Source: Lachnospiraceae bacterium (lineage in GTDB: Bacteria; Bacillota; Clostridia; Lachnospirales; Lachnospiraceae). From it: 59,454 nt of DNA. The notes under the pieces were generated by a model. It worked only from the letters and a program-made list of their open reading frames with translations. It was not told the DNA's origin and did no database searches. The translations under genes were made by a program, and so were the position numbers. Location of the stretch: the NCBI GenBank assembly GCA_029219245.1, contig JAQXTA010000019.1, positions 1 to 59,454 on the forward strand. Direction: 5' to 3'. Numbering within the stretch: position 1 is the first letter of the stretch; each line of letters starts with the position of its first letter. Of the stretch, positions 18,230 to 26,036 are shown one piece after another.

Positions 18230-19221
18230 TATTTGATTCTCATTCCGATATCTGGTCTGACGTTACGGTTAAGACCTTACGGGGAGAGAAAGATATTTTT
18301 CGGAAATATCACTATGAACGATTGCATAAAGGCGGTGTAGAAGGCTCTGTTTTTGTGATGTGGATTGATCCGCCTTATGATGCACAGCCAGAACTGCGTT
18401 TGGAACAGATTATGGATGCTGTCCGAAAGGAACTTCCCATGTGCAAGGATATTCTGCGGGTAGTCCATAATTATGGGGAGATGCAGCAGGCAAGAACAGA
18501 AGGTGTTTTCTATGTATTTCATGGCTGTGAAGGACTTTCCGCTATTGGGGAGGATATTGATCAGATTGATCGATTATATGATTTTGGCGTGCGGCATGCT
18601 GGGCTGACCTGGAATGAACAGAACGCCCTGGCAACCGGAATCCGCGGTGAGGAAGACAGAGGACTGACGAAGCTTGGGATTTGTGCTCTTCGCAAAATTC
18701 AGGAGAAGCATATGCTTTTTGATGTTTCCCACTTAAATGACAAGTCTTTCTGGGATGTGATGAAATATGCCGTCGGTCCGGTCGTGGCGACCCATTCTGC
18801 CAGCCGTAAGCTGTGTAATGTGCCGCGCAACCTGACAGATGATATGATAAAAGCGGTAATAGAGACGGGCGGTATGATAGGAGTCAATGCTTATCCGGAT
18901 TTTATTGCTTCGGAAACGTCAGAGAAGACCGTAGATAGGCTTGCGAAACATATAGAGCATATGGTTTCCATAGCCGGAATTGACAGAGTCGGTTTGGGGT
19001 TTGATTTTTGTGAATTCCTGGAAGATACATCGACTTCATCTTGTCTGGATTTCCAAAGTACGGAAAATGTAAGAAATTCTTCCGAGTTGCGGGGAATGAA
19101 GGATGCTTCTGAAATACCGAATTTGTTAATGGCTATGCAAAAAAATGGTTTTACGGAAGAGGATATCAAAAAAATTTCCTGTGAAAACTGGCATAGGATG
19201 ATTGAGAAAATAATAATGTGA
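18226..19221 (+). CDS. Membrane dipeptidase (peptidase M19, renal dipeptidase family)
   Basis: A 331-residue cytosolic TIM-barrel metallohydrolase. 'IFDSHSDIWSDV' holds the first metal ligands (HxD), 'FHGCEGLSAIGEDIDQ' the bridging Glu, 'FDVSHLNDKSFWDVM' and 'ATHSASRKL' the two His sites, and 'VGLGFDFCEF' a late Asp. M19 enzymes cleave dipeptides, often with a D-residue at the C-terminus. The start overlaps the Ddl-like gene by 4 bases, so synthesis of the ligase and of a peptide-cleaving enzyme is coupled, similar in logic to the VanX/VanA pairing although VanX is another family. No signal peptide. A terminator follows. Confidence 0.88.
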   Translation: MIFDSHSDIWSDVTVKTLRGEKDIFRKYHYERLHKGGVEGSVFVMWIDPPYDAQPELRLEQIMDAVRKELPMCKDILRVVHNYGEMQQARTEGVFYVFHGCEGLSAIGEDIDQIDRLYDFGVRHAGLTWNEQNALATGIRGEEDRGLTKLGICALRKIQEKHMLFDVSHLNDKSFWDVMKYAVGPVVATHSASRKLCNVPRNLTDDMIKAVIETGGMIGVNAYPDFIASETSEKTVDRLAKHIEHMVSIAGIDRVGLGFDFCEFLEDTSTSSCLDFQSTENVRNSSELRGMKDASEIPNLLMAMQKNGFTEEDIKKISCENWHRMIEKIIM

Positions 19222-19228
19222 CATGATG

Positions 19229-19255
19229 AAAGGCGAGTCGGGAGATTCGCTTTTT
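19229..19255 (+). terminator. Intrinsic terminator after the M19 dipeptidase
   Basis: AGGCGAGTC (19231-19239), loop GGGA, GATTCGCTT (19244-19252; one G-U pair), then TTT. It ends the cell-wall operon. Confidence 0.75.
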
Positions 19256-19282
19256 AAGTAATTGTTTTGCATACCATGATGA

Positions 19283-19630
19283 AATATAGTTGTTTCCAAA
19301 GGCAAGGCAAGCAAAGACGAAGAACGTCTCTTTGAACTGATAGATTCGGGTTTAGTGTTGCCTTGCTATAACGTGACAAATCCTTGTGTCTCCTTATCAC
19401 AAACAAAGGATATAGATTGTTTTAAATTGTATTTATCAGATATAGGTCTTTTTACAACGATGCTATTTAATGATTCTGAAAATGGAATATCCGATATTTA
19501 TCGCAAATTGTTAAGGGATAAATTACCGGCGGATTTAGGATATTTATATGAAAATGTGGTAGCACAGCTGATAAAGGCTTCTGGAAGAGAGTTGTATTAT
19601 CATGTATCCATCATACAGCGATGGGAATGA
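19283..19630 (+). pseudogene. Remnant of a DUF4143-type AAA ATPase
   Basis: The open frame reads '...ERLFELIDSGLVLPCYNVTNP', 'FKLYLSDIGLFTTML', 'YRKLLRDKLPADLGYLYENVVAQLI' and 'GRELYYH', which matches the C-terminal DUF4143 region of predicted ATPases (often with an N-terminal AAA_14 domain). No Walker A part and no credible start or ribosome site is present, and a stop lies directly upstream at 19280. At the 3' end the frame runs into 'VSIIQRWE' and stops where intact members continue to a 'REVDF'-type nuclease-like motif. Both ends are lost, so this is a decayed fragment wedged between a terminator and the ABC-F gene. Confidence 0.75.
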
Positions 19631-19675
19631 AAAGGGATTATCAGAGGTATTTAGAACGACAGGAAGGAAAACGTG

Positions 19676-21634
19676 ATGAGATATCAGATAAAGCATGCAT
19701 TAGTACAATATGCAGCAGATACTATACTGGAGGATGTAAATTTTGAAGTCCATGATAAAGAAAAAATAGCGATTGTCGGAAGAAATGGTTGTGGAAAAAC
19801 AACGCTATTAAAGCTGATAGCTGGGGATATTCAGATGAACAATCTGGATAGCGATGAAGAATGTGGAATATTCATGGCAGGTAAGCAGGAAATCGGTTTT
19901 TTACGACAAATCAGCTTCCCGGATGGTGAAATCAGCGTAGAGGAGGAAATCAAAAAGACGTTTGCGGATGTTTTTGCCTGCGAAGCACGGATGGAAGAGA
20001 TTGAAAAGGAACTTCAACAGGAAAACGAAAATCAGAAATTGTTATATGAATATGATAATCTGCAAAAAAGAATGGAGGCTTTGCGGGGATATACCTGGAA
20101 ACGTGATATGGAGATTATGTTTCAACAATTTGGATTTTCGTTGGAGGATTTAAAACGCCCGATTGGAAGCTTTTCCGGCGGACAGCAGACCAAAGTTGCT
20201 TTTATAAAATTACTGCTTAGCCGCCCGGATATTATGCTTTTGGATGAGCCGACCAACCACCTGGATTTGCCTACCATTGAGTGGTTGGAAAACTATTTAA
20301 AAAATTATGACAAAGCTGTCATTATTGTGTCCCATGACCGACTGTTTCTGGACAGAATCATTGACGTGACTTATGAAATAGAATATCACCAAATCAAGCG
20401 ATATCCGGGAAATTATACGGCATTCATGAAGCAGAAAGAGGAAAATCTGATAAAGCAGGAAAAGGACTACGAAGCGCAGCAGAAGGAGATTAAACGGCTG
20501 ACGGAATGGATTGAGATGTGGAAGAATACGCCGACCAAAGTGGCGGCAACCCGTTCCAAAAGAATGGCAATCGAGCATATGGTTAAGATTGAGAAGCCAA
20601 GACGGTTCGACACCAAAACCTTTCATGCTATGTTTTCGCCAAGAATTGAAAGCTATACAGAGGTATTGACGGTTAAGAATCTGAAAATCGGCTATGATAA
20701 GGAACTGGAACAGGTATCTTTTCGTCTGCAAAAAGGAAACCGCCTTGCCATCTTAGGAGAAAATGGCAAGGGAAAATCAACGCTGCTAAAGACGTTGGTA
20801 GGAGTTGTGCCGTCTTTGGGAGGAAACTTTACCATCGGACAGAATGTAGAATGGGGATATTTTGACCAGCAAAAAGCGGTTGTAAATGATGCAGACCCGG
20901 AACAGACGGTGTTAGACAACTTCTGGGAGGAGTATCCGGCTTTGAAGCGGGAAGAGGTCAGAAGTGCTTTGGGAAGTTTCTTGTTTTCACAGGAAGAGGT
21001 TATGAAGAAAATGGGACAGCTTTCCGGTGGAGAGAAGGTAAGACTTGCTTTGTGTAAGATGTTCCAGACCAGACCGAATTTCCTGATTCTGGATGAACCT
21101 ACAAACCATATGGATATTATAGGTAAGCAGGCATTAGAGCAGATGCTTTGTCATTTTCAGGGAACGGTTTTGTTCGTATCCCATGACAGGTATTTTATCA
21201 GGCAGGTGGCTACCGGCATACTGGAATTTACTGCAACAGGTGTGAAGCAGTATGACTGTAATTACGAGGAATATTTGCAGGAAAAGGCGAAATTCCCCAG
21301 TACCGGAATACCAGTGATTGGAAAAGAAAAAGCGATAGCAAAAGAACCTACCTTGCAGGATGTATTTGATAAAAAATCATACTATAATCCCGGCAAGATA
21401 AAATCCCGTTTGCTCAAACAGCTTGAAAAGTTTGAAAATCAGCTGGCGGAAAGCGAAGAAAAAACGGCAGCTTTGCAATTACAGCTTATGGATCCGGCAC
21501 TTGCCTCAGATTATCAGAAATTGATGGAGCTGCAGACACAGTTGGAAGCAGAAGAACATAACCAGGAAACATTACTGGAGCGAATGATGGAAACAGAAAC
21601 AGAGTTGGAAGAGTTTGCTGAAAAAGAGGTATAA
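19676..21634 (+). CDS. ABC-F family ATPase (soluble, ribosome-associated type)
   Basis: A 652-residue protein with two ATP-binding cassettes and no membrane segments. Walker A sites are GRNGCGKTT (about 34) and GENGKGKST (about 361), signatures are 'SFSGGQQTK' and 'LSGGEKVRLAL', and Walker B sites are 'LLLDEPTNHLDL' and 'LILDEPTNHMDI'. The linker between cassettes is charged ('RLTEWIEMWKNTPTKVAATRSKRMAIEHM'), and the C-terminal ~80 residues are a coiled-coil as in Uup/YdiF. ABC-F proteins act at the ribosomal E site, either as housekeeping factors or in antibiotic protection; the C-terminal coiled-coil points to the housekeeping YdiF/Uup type. ATG 19676 is chosen for AGGAAGG (19661-19667); GTG 19673 is adjacent. 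Confidence 0.9.
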   Translation: MRYQIKHALVQYAADTILEDVNFEVHDKEKIAIVGRNGCGKTTLLKLIAGDIQMNNLDSDEECGIFMAGKQEIGFLRQISFPDGEISVEEEIKKTFADVFACEARMEEIEKELQQENENQKLLYEYDNLQKRMEALRGYTWKRDMEIMFQQFGFSLEDLKRPIGSFSGGQQTKVAFIKLLLSRPDIMLLDEPTNHLDLPTIEWLENYLKNYDKAVIIVSHDRLFLDRIIDVTYEIEYHQIKRYPGNYTAFMKQKEENLIKQEKDYEAQQKEIKRLTEWIEMWKNTPTKVAATRSKRMAIEHMVKIEKPRRFDTKTFHAMFSPRIESYTEVLTVKNLKIGYDKELEQVSFRLQKGNRLAILGENGKGKSTLLKTLVGVVPSLGGNFTIGQNVEWGYFDQQKAVVNDADPEQTVLDNFWEEYPALKREEVRSALGSFLFSQEEVMKKMGQLSGGEKVRLALCKMFQTRPNFLILDEPTNHMDIIGKQALEQMLCHFQGTVLFVSHDRYFIRQVATGILEFTATGVKQYDCNYEEYLQEKAKFPSTGIPVIGKEKAIAKEPTLQDVFDKKSYYNPGKIKSRLLKQLEKFENQLAESEEKTAALQLQLMDPALASDYQKLMELQTQLEAEEHNQETLLERMMETETELEEFAEKEV

Positions 21635-21694
21635 AATACCTTCCTTTACAAATACTAGATTCATAAGACTAGAAAATGTAAATGGAGGAAATAT

Positions 21695-22240
21695 ATGAAA
21701 GCGACAGGAATTGTTAGAAGAATAGATGACCTCGGGCGTATCGTTATCCCGAAGGAAATTCGCCGGACTCTGCGTATCAGGGAAGCAGATCCGCTTGAAA
21801 TATATACAGACAGAGAAGGAGAAATTATCTTAAAGAAATATTCGCCAATTGGAGAGATGGGAACTTTTGCCAAACAGTATGCGGATAGTCTGGCACAGGT
21901 ATCCGGTCATGTGGCAATCATTACGGACAGAGATCAGTTTATTGCGGTTTCGGGTGGCATGAAAAGTCTGCTCGGTAAGGCACTTAGCAAAGAACTGGAG
22001 GATAAAATTAACAATCGCGAAAGCCTGATGGCAAGCAGAGGGGATAGGAATTTTATTTCGGTCTGTCATGAATTAGAAGAAGAATATCAGCATGAGGCTG
22101 TCAGCCCGATTATCTGTGAGGGAGATGTTATTGGTTCGGTTATATTACTGGAAAATGATAATAAATCCAAAATGGGAGAAGTAGAACAGAAACTGATTCA
22201 ATCGGCAGCGGGATTTTTGGGACGACAAATGGAGCAGTAG
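21695..22240 (+). CDS. spoVT: Stage V sporulation protein T (AbrB-family regulator)
   Basis: A 181-residue regulator. Residues 1-50 are the AbrB swapped-hairpin DNA-binding domain ('MKATGIVRRIDDLGRIVIPKEIRRTLRI'). The rest is a GAF-like domain ('QVSGHVAIITDRDQFIAVSG', 'SPIICEGDVIGSVILLE'). Length and layout match B. subtilis SpoVT, which tunes sigma-G genes in the forespore. ATGGAGG lies 6 bases before ATG 21695. The 60-base upstream gap shows no clear sigma-G promoter. A bidirectional terminator follows. Confidence 0.93.
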   Translation: MKATGIVRRIDDLGRIVIPKEIRRTLRIREADPLEIYTDREGEIILKKYSPIGEMGTFAKQYADSLAQVSGHVAIITDRDQFIAVSGGMKSLLGKALSKELEDKINNRESLMASRGDRNFISVCHELEEEYQHEAVSPIICEGDVIGSVILLENDNKSKMGEVEQKLIQSAAGFLGRQMEQ

Positions 22241-22275
22241 GGGTAATAGCAGCCAAAGCGGTGCAGCAAAAAAAT

Positions 22276-22317
22276 AAAATCCTGCTGAGGTATGATAGAT
22301 AACCCGGCAGGATTTTT
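22276..22317. terminator. Bidirectional terminator between spoVT and the C39-like gene
   Basis: AAAATCCTGC (22276-22285) pairs with GCAGGATTTT (22307-22316) around a 21-base loop. It sits between convergent genes. Confidence 0.8.
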
Positions 22318-22352
22318 CCTATTTGAGATAACAGACCGATAAGGCATAACGG

Positions 22353-22994
22353 TTAAATAAAATAATCAATGGTTGCTTCAGGAGTCAGCCTTGTATCCTG
22401 ATTAAAGACAATTAATGCTTCGCGGATTTCAAAGGGACCCATCTCGTAATATCCTTCCGTCAGACGGTTCAGTCGTTGGATGGAAACGAGGCGGTTTGCA
22501 CGCTTGGGTTGATCATGAATGAAGATAATGCCTTCTTCCAAATATTCCTTATCCAGTTCCGGGTCATCCAGCTCTTCATAGTAGGGATCGAAGAGATAAA
22601 CACTATCTCCTTCCACGCCTGTTAACAACACGTAATGACCTACATCCAGAAAGAGGCGAAGGACAACAGCTCCACCCTGCTGTAAGGCACCTATGATTTT
22701 ACTGTTTTGGGACAGATATACATCTTCCCCGGAAAGAAATTCACAGGCAATCGGGAAATTTTTCATTTTTCCAAACTGGTTCAGCCAATTACTCAAAAAC
22801 ATCATAGCGGAAGCAGAGGTGCCCCGTTTCCCTACTTCGCCTTCTTCGTTGTAAGAATCCAGACAATACAGCATAATATATTTAATGATGTCGGGATAGA
22901 TTACTTCCCGCTCAAACAAATAACGGATAGCATTGGTCAATGTAACCGGACCACAGTCGTATTCTGAAGATTGATAGTTGAGTAAGTTTTTCAT
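22353..22994 (-). CDS. C39-like peptidase-fold protein, cytoplasmic
   Basis: A 213-residue protein. 'YQSSEYDCGPVTLTNAIRYLF' has the Cys-Gly-Pro nucleophile motif of C39-like papain-fold proteases (Cys14). 'LDVGHYVLLTGVEGDSVYLFDPYYEE' supplies the His and the following Asp-Pro segment in the usual spacing. There is no signal peptide and no transporter domain, unlike bacteriocin-exporter C39 domains. AAAGGAT precedes ATG 22994, and a TTGCAA/TACAAT promoter lies upstream. It stands alone, convergent with spoVT. Target unknown; a cytosolic peptide- or protein-processing role is inferred. Confidence 0.75.
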   Translation of the reverse strand: MKNLLNYQSSEYDCGPVTLTNAIRYLFEREVIYPDIIKYIMLYCLDSYNEEGEVGKRGTSASAMMFLSNWLNQFGKMKNFPIACEFLSGEDVYLSQNSKIIGALQQGGAVVLRLFLDVGHYVLLTGVEGDSVYLFDPYYEELDDPELDKEYLEEGIIFIHDQPKRANRLVSIQRLNRLTEGYYEMGPFEIREALIVFNQDTRLTPEATIDYFI

Positions 22995-23030
22995 AGCAAT
23001 ATCCTTTGTATGTTGTAGTTTATCCCATAT

Positions 23031-23059
23031 ATTGTAAAGGGATTGCAGGTATATTGCAA
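23031..23059 (-). promoter_or_regulatory. Sigma-A promoter for the C39-like gene
   Basis: On minus: TTGCAA (23054-23059), 17-base spacer, TACAAT (23031-23036). The leader is about 30 bases and includes the AAAGGAT site. Confidence 0.6.
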
Positions 23060-23070
23060 TATTTTATTTT

Positions 23071-23142
23071 GTAAGAAGTTTTCATGTAAGAAGTTTTAAA
23101 ACAGAGAAAAATAGCAGAAATAATGAAAATAGCAGAAATAAT
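23071..23142. repeat. Two short tandem duplications upstream of the oligopeptide-importer promoter
   Basis: GTAAGAAGTTTT occurs at 23071-23082 and 23086-23097 (15-base period). A 17-base AT-rich unit containing TAGCAGAAATAAT occurs at 23108-23124 and 23126-23142 (18-base period). Both sit directly upstream of the -35 element. Confidence 0.8.
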
Positions 23143-23152
23143 AAAAAATATA

Positions 23153-23181
23153 TTGACAATAGAAGTATATGGAAATATAAT
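23153..23181 (+). promoter_or_regulatory. Consensus sigma-A promoter for the oligopeptide importer
   Basis: A perfect TTGACA (23153-23158), 17-base spacer and perfect TATAAT (23176-23181). This is the strongest sigma-A promoter in the window and predicts high output of the binding protein. Confidence 0.85.
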
Positions 23182-23232
23182 TTTTACACAGTTCCTAGTT
23201 AAATAGTAGGAAATAAGAGGAGGAGAAGATTG

Positions 23233-24924
23233 ATGAAAAAAAATATCAGTAAGGCAGTTGGTTTGGCGCTTGCAGCCGTTATGGCGTTCAGTCTGACAGG
23301 ATGTGGTTCCTCTGCTACGCAGAACAATACGCAGACAGAAACAACGGAAGGTACAGAGAGTGCAGCGACAACCGATAGTACATCGGATGGCAGTACACAG
23401 GCGGCTTCCGGTGAAAAGATTGTAAATGTGGGCATTACAGATACCTTAGGAGGTGTCAACCCATTGATGACCGACCAGACCAATATTAATAAATATGCGG
23501 TAGGATTGGAATTCCTTCCTTTAATGGAGCTGGATGCAGATTTGAATTTCCAGCCTATGCTAGCGGATTCCATTACTACAGAAGATAATATTAACTTTAT
23601 TGTACATCTGGACGAAAAGGCTACTTGGTCCGACGGAATACCGGTTACGGCAGAGGATGTTGAGTTTACGGTTCTTCGTCTGGCAAGTCCGGTCATTGCA
23701 AACTCTACAATGATGCTGTATCGTTTTGAAGGGGTAGGCGATGCGGATTTTCCTTTTGTGGAAGAGGGAGCAACCAGTATAGATGGTGTTAAGGTTATTG
23801 ATGATAAGACAATACAGTTTACCACCAAGGAACCGCTTGCGCTGACTACGTTCCAGAGTGCTTATGCATGTTACATTCTGACCCTTCCGAAGCATGTTTT
23901 GGAGCAGTATACGGAAGAAGAACTTTCTACTCTGGATTGGTTCAATCATCCGGACGTTATCAGTGGACCTTATTTCTTGAATGATTATGATGTAAACCAT
24001 TATATTTCTTATACGGCAAATGCAAATTACTGGAAAGGTGCGCCGAAGATTGATAAGCTGAATATTAAGATTGTAGATTCCAGCCAGGTATATGCCGGCT
24101 TACAGTCGGGAGAAATTGATATAGTACTTCCTTCCATGACAGCCATTCCGCAGGAAGATTATGAAAACATTGAAAAACTGGAGAATATAGAGGTTGTATA
24201 CGGTTCACCTGTTACGAACCAGTCTGTATTCATCCAGACAAAGAATATAACGGATGCAAGGGTACGTCAGGCACTTTTGTATGCAATTGACAGAAATCAG
24301 ATTTTAGAGCAGCTTATGAAGGGACATGGAGAAGTAGTAGATGGTTTCCTTTCTTCTGCGGGACCGTTCTTTGATGAAAACATTACTGCAACTCCTTATG
24401 ACCCGGAGAAGGCGAAGGAACTGCTGGCTGAAGCAGGATGGGATGGTTCTCAGACACTTCGTTTCTATGTGAATTCCGGCGACGGTACTTTTGTGAAAGC
24501 AGCACAGGTTATGGTAGCACAGTGGGCAGCAGTAGGGATTAAAGTCGAAGTCCAGACCGTTGATCTTGCAACACTGATGACTATTGCGGGAACGACTGAT
24601 TATGATTTGTTTGCAGTGCAGTATACTTATGTACCGTTAGATCCTTACCCGGATGTAGCATGGCTGCTGGGCGGAGAAGAAAGCTGGACCGGCTACGGTG
24701 ATGAGGAAGTGAATGCAGCTTTGGAGGCAACCCAGACGGCAGGAAGTACAGAGGAGATTAAGGAATATTATTCCGTTGTAGACCAAAAAATGCAGGAAGA
24801 TGTTCCAATGTTCTCCGCATATATCATCAGTGCCCAGGGAGCAGTGAACAAACGCCTTACGGGAGTAACCGTAGATGTGTACGGATTCTTTAACAATATC
24901 CACGAATGGGATATTGCAGAATAG
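23233..24924 (+). CDS. ABC importer substrate-binding lipoprotein (SBP family 5, oligopeptide type)
   Basis: A 563-residue lipoprotein. The signal peptide ends in the lipobox LTGC with Cys24, followed by a flexible Thr/Ser/Glu linker to about residue 65. The SBP_bac_5 body shows 'LMELDADLNFQPMLADSI', 'TWSDGIPVTAEDVEFTV', 'GPYFLNDYD', 'VRQALLYAIDR' and 'YDPEKAKELLAEAGWDG'. It binds peptides or similar solutes outside the membrane for the OppBCDF-like proteins encoded downstream. ATG 23233 follows AGGAGGAG. The consensus promoter and the hairpin after the stop fit the usual scheme in which the binding protein is made in excess over the membrane complex. Confidence 0.93.
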   Translation: MKKNISKAVGLALAAVMAFSLTGCGSSATQNNTQTETTEGTESAATTDSTSDGSTQAASGEKIVNVGITDTLGGVNPLMTDQTNINKYAVGLEFLPLMELDADLNFQPMLADSITTEDNINFIVHLDEKATWSDGIPVTAEDVEFTVLRLASPVIANSTMMLYRFEGVGDADFPFVEEGATSIDGVKVIDDKTIQFTTKEPLALTTFQSAYACYILTLPKHVLEQYTEEELSTLDWFNHPDVISGPYFLNDYDVNHYISYTANANYWKGAPKIDKLNIKIVDSSQVYAGLQSGEIDIVLPSMTAIPQEDYENIEKLENIEVVYGSPVTNQSVFIQTKNITDARVRQALLYAIDRNQILEQLMKGHGEVVDGFLSSAGPFFDENITATPYDPEKAKELLAEAGWDGSQTLRFYVNSGDGTFVKAAQVMVAQWAAVGIKVEVQTVDLATLMTIAGTTDYDLFAVQYTYVPLDPYPDVAWLLGGEESWTGYGDEEVNAALEATQTAGSTEEIKEYYSVVDQKMQEDVPMFSAYIISAQGAVNKRLTGVTVDVYGFFNNIHEWDIAE

Positions 24925-24954
24925 AAGAAAGATATGATAATATAAGAGCTAGTG

Positions 24955-24991
24955 AAATACCACAGATGGTATCAAACCGTCTGTGGTATTT
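24955..24991 (+). terminator. Strong 15-bp hairpin between binding protein and ATPase genes
   Basis: Arms 24955-24969 and 24977-24991 pair over 15 bases (one G-U) with a 7-base loop. Only a short T-run follows (ATTTG). It is likely a partial terminator and 3'-end stabiliser lowering expression of the downstream importer genes. Confidence 0.7.
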
Positions 24992-25040
24992 GTGATATGC
25001 GCCCAAGAGGTGCTTGCTAATATAAAAACGGAGATAAACT

Positions 25041-26018
25041 ATGGCACATTTATTGGAAGTGAAGGGACTGACAACGGTATTTCAGGGAGACTACGGAACC
25101 AATGTCAGTGTAGACCATATCAGTTTTTATGTGGATGAGGGCGAAGCTGTCTGCATTGTAGGAGAATCAGGCTGTGGAAAAAGTGTGACCTCTTTATCTA
25201 TTATGCGGTTACTTTCCAGAGGCGGAGAAGTCAGGGAAGGTACGGTTTTGTTTGATGGACAGAACCTTCTTGCATTGAACGAAAAGGAATTGGATAAAAT
25301 CAGAGGGGACCGGCTGACCATGATTTTTCAGGACCCATTAACCTCATTAAATCCCGTTTTTACAATAGGAAGCCAGATTACGGAAAGCATCCGGGTCCAT
25401 ATGGGATTATCCAGACAAGAAGCTGCTCAAAGGGCAGAAATATTGTTAAGAAAGGTCGGGATGCCGGATGCCAAAGCAGCAATGAAAAAGTATCCTCATA
25501 CGCTGTCCGGCGGTATGCGGCAGCGAGTGATGATTGCAATGGCACTTTCCTGTAACCCCAAACTTCTGATTGCGGATGAGCCCACGACAGCGCTGGATGT
25601 GACGATACAGGCACAGATTATGACATTACTGAAGGAATTACAGCGGGAAAACGGAATGTCCATTATCCTCATTACACATGACATCGGTGTCGTTGCTAAT
25701 ATGGCAGACCGGGTGCTTGTGATGTATGCGGGACAACTTGTTGAAGAAGCGCCGGTAAAAGAACTTTTTAAAAATCCCAAGCATTCCTATACACAGGCAC
25801 TGCTTGATACGGTACCAACGATTCGGGATAGTGCCGACAGACAGCTTGTGTCGATACCGGGTATGGTCCCGGAAAGCTATGATGATATACAGGGCTGTCG
25901 ATTTGCCGAGCGTTGCAAGTATCGCCGGCCAGAATGTGATGCGCCACAGGAGGATTATGAATTCGAACCCGGACATACGGCAAAATGTATTGTAAATAAA
26001 CAGAAGTTTGACAGTTAA
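25041..26018 (+). CDS. Oligopeptide ABC importer ATPase, OppD/DppD type
   Basis: A 325-residue ATPase. Walker A is GESGCGKS (about 40), signature 'LSGGMRQRVMIAMAL', Walker B 'LLIADEPTTALD', H-loop 'ITHDIGV'. The C-terminal oligopeptide/dipeptide domain carries the conserved cysteine set ('GCRFAERCKYRRPEC...AKC') that binds an iron-sulfur cluster in some relatives. It energises peptide uptake together with the OppF-like protein. GGAGA precedes ATG 25041. It is the first gene after the hairpin. Confidence 0.93.
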   Translation: MAHLLEVKGLTTVFQGDYGTNVSVDHISFYVDEGEAVCIVGESGCGKSVTSLSIMRLLSRGGEVREGTVLFDGQNLLALNEKELDKIRGDRLTMIFQDPLTSLNPVFTIGSQITESIRVHMGLSRQEAAQRAEILLRKVGMPDAKAAMKKYPHTLSGGMRQRVMIAMALSCNPKLLIADEPTTALDVTIQAQIMTLLKELQRENGMSIILITHDIGVVANMADRVLVMYAGQLVEEAPVKELFKNPKHSYTQALLDTVPTIRDSADRQLVSIPGMVPESYDDIQGCRFAERCKYRRPECDAPQEDYEFEPGHTAKCIVNKQKFDS

Positions 26019-26036
26019 AGTGCAAATGGAGGCATA

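Noticed and set aside
23005..23012. CATACAAA on the minus strand as a third sigma-E -10, for the C39-like gene
   Set aside because: Transcription would start near 22998, downstream of the AAAGGAT ribosome site (23001-23007), so it cannot serve that gene. A good TTGCAA-17-TACAAT promoter explains expression.
23071..23142. Short repeats as a CRISPR array
   Set aside because: Only two copies of each unit, with no spacers of uniform length and no cas genes.
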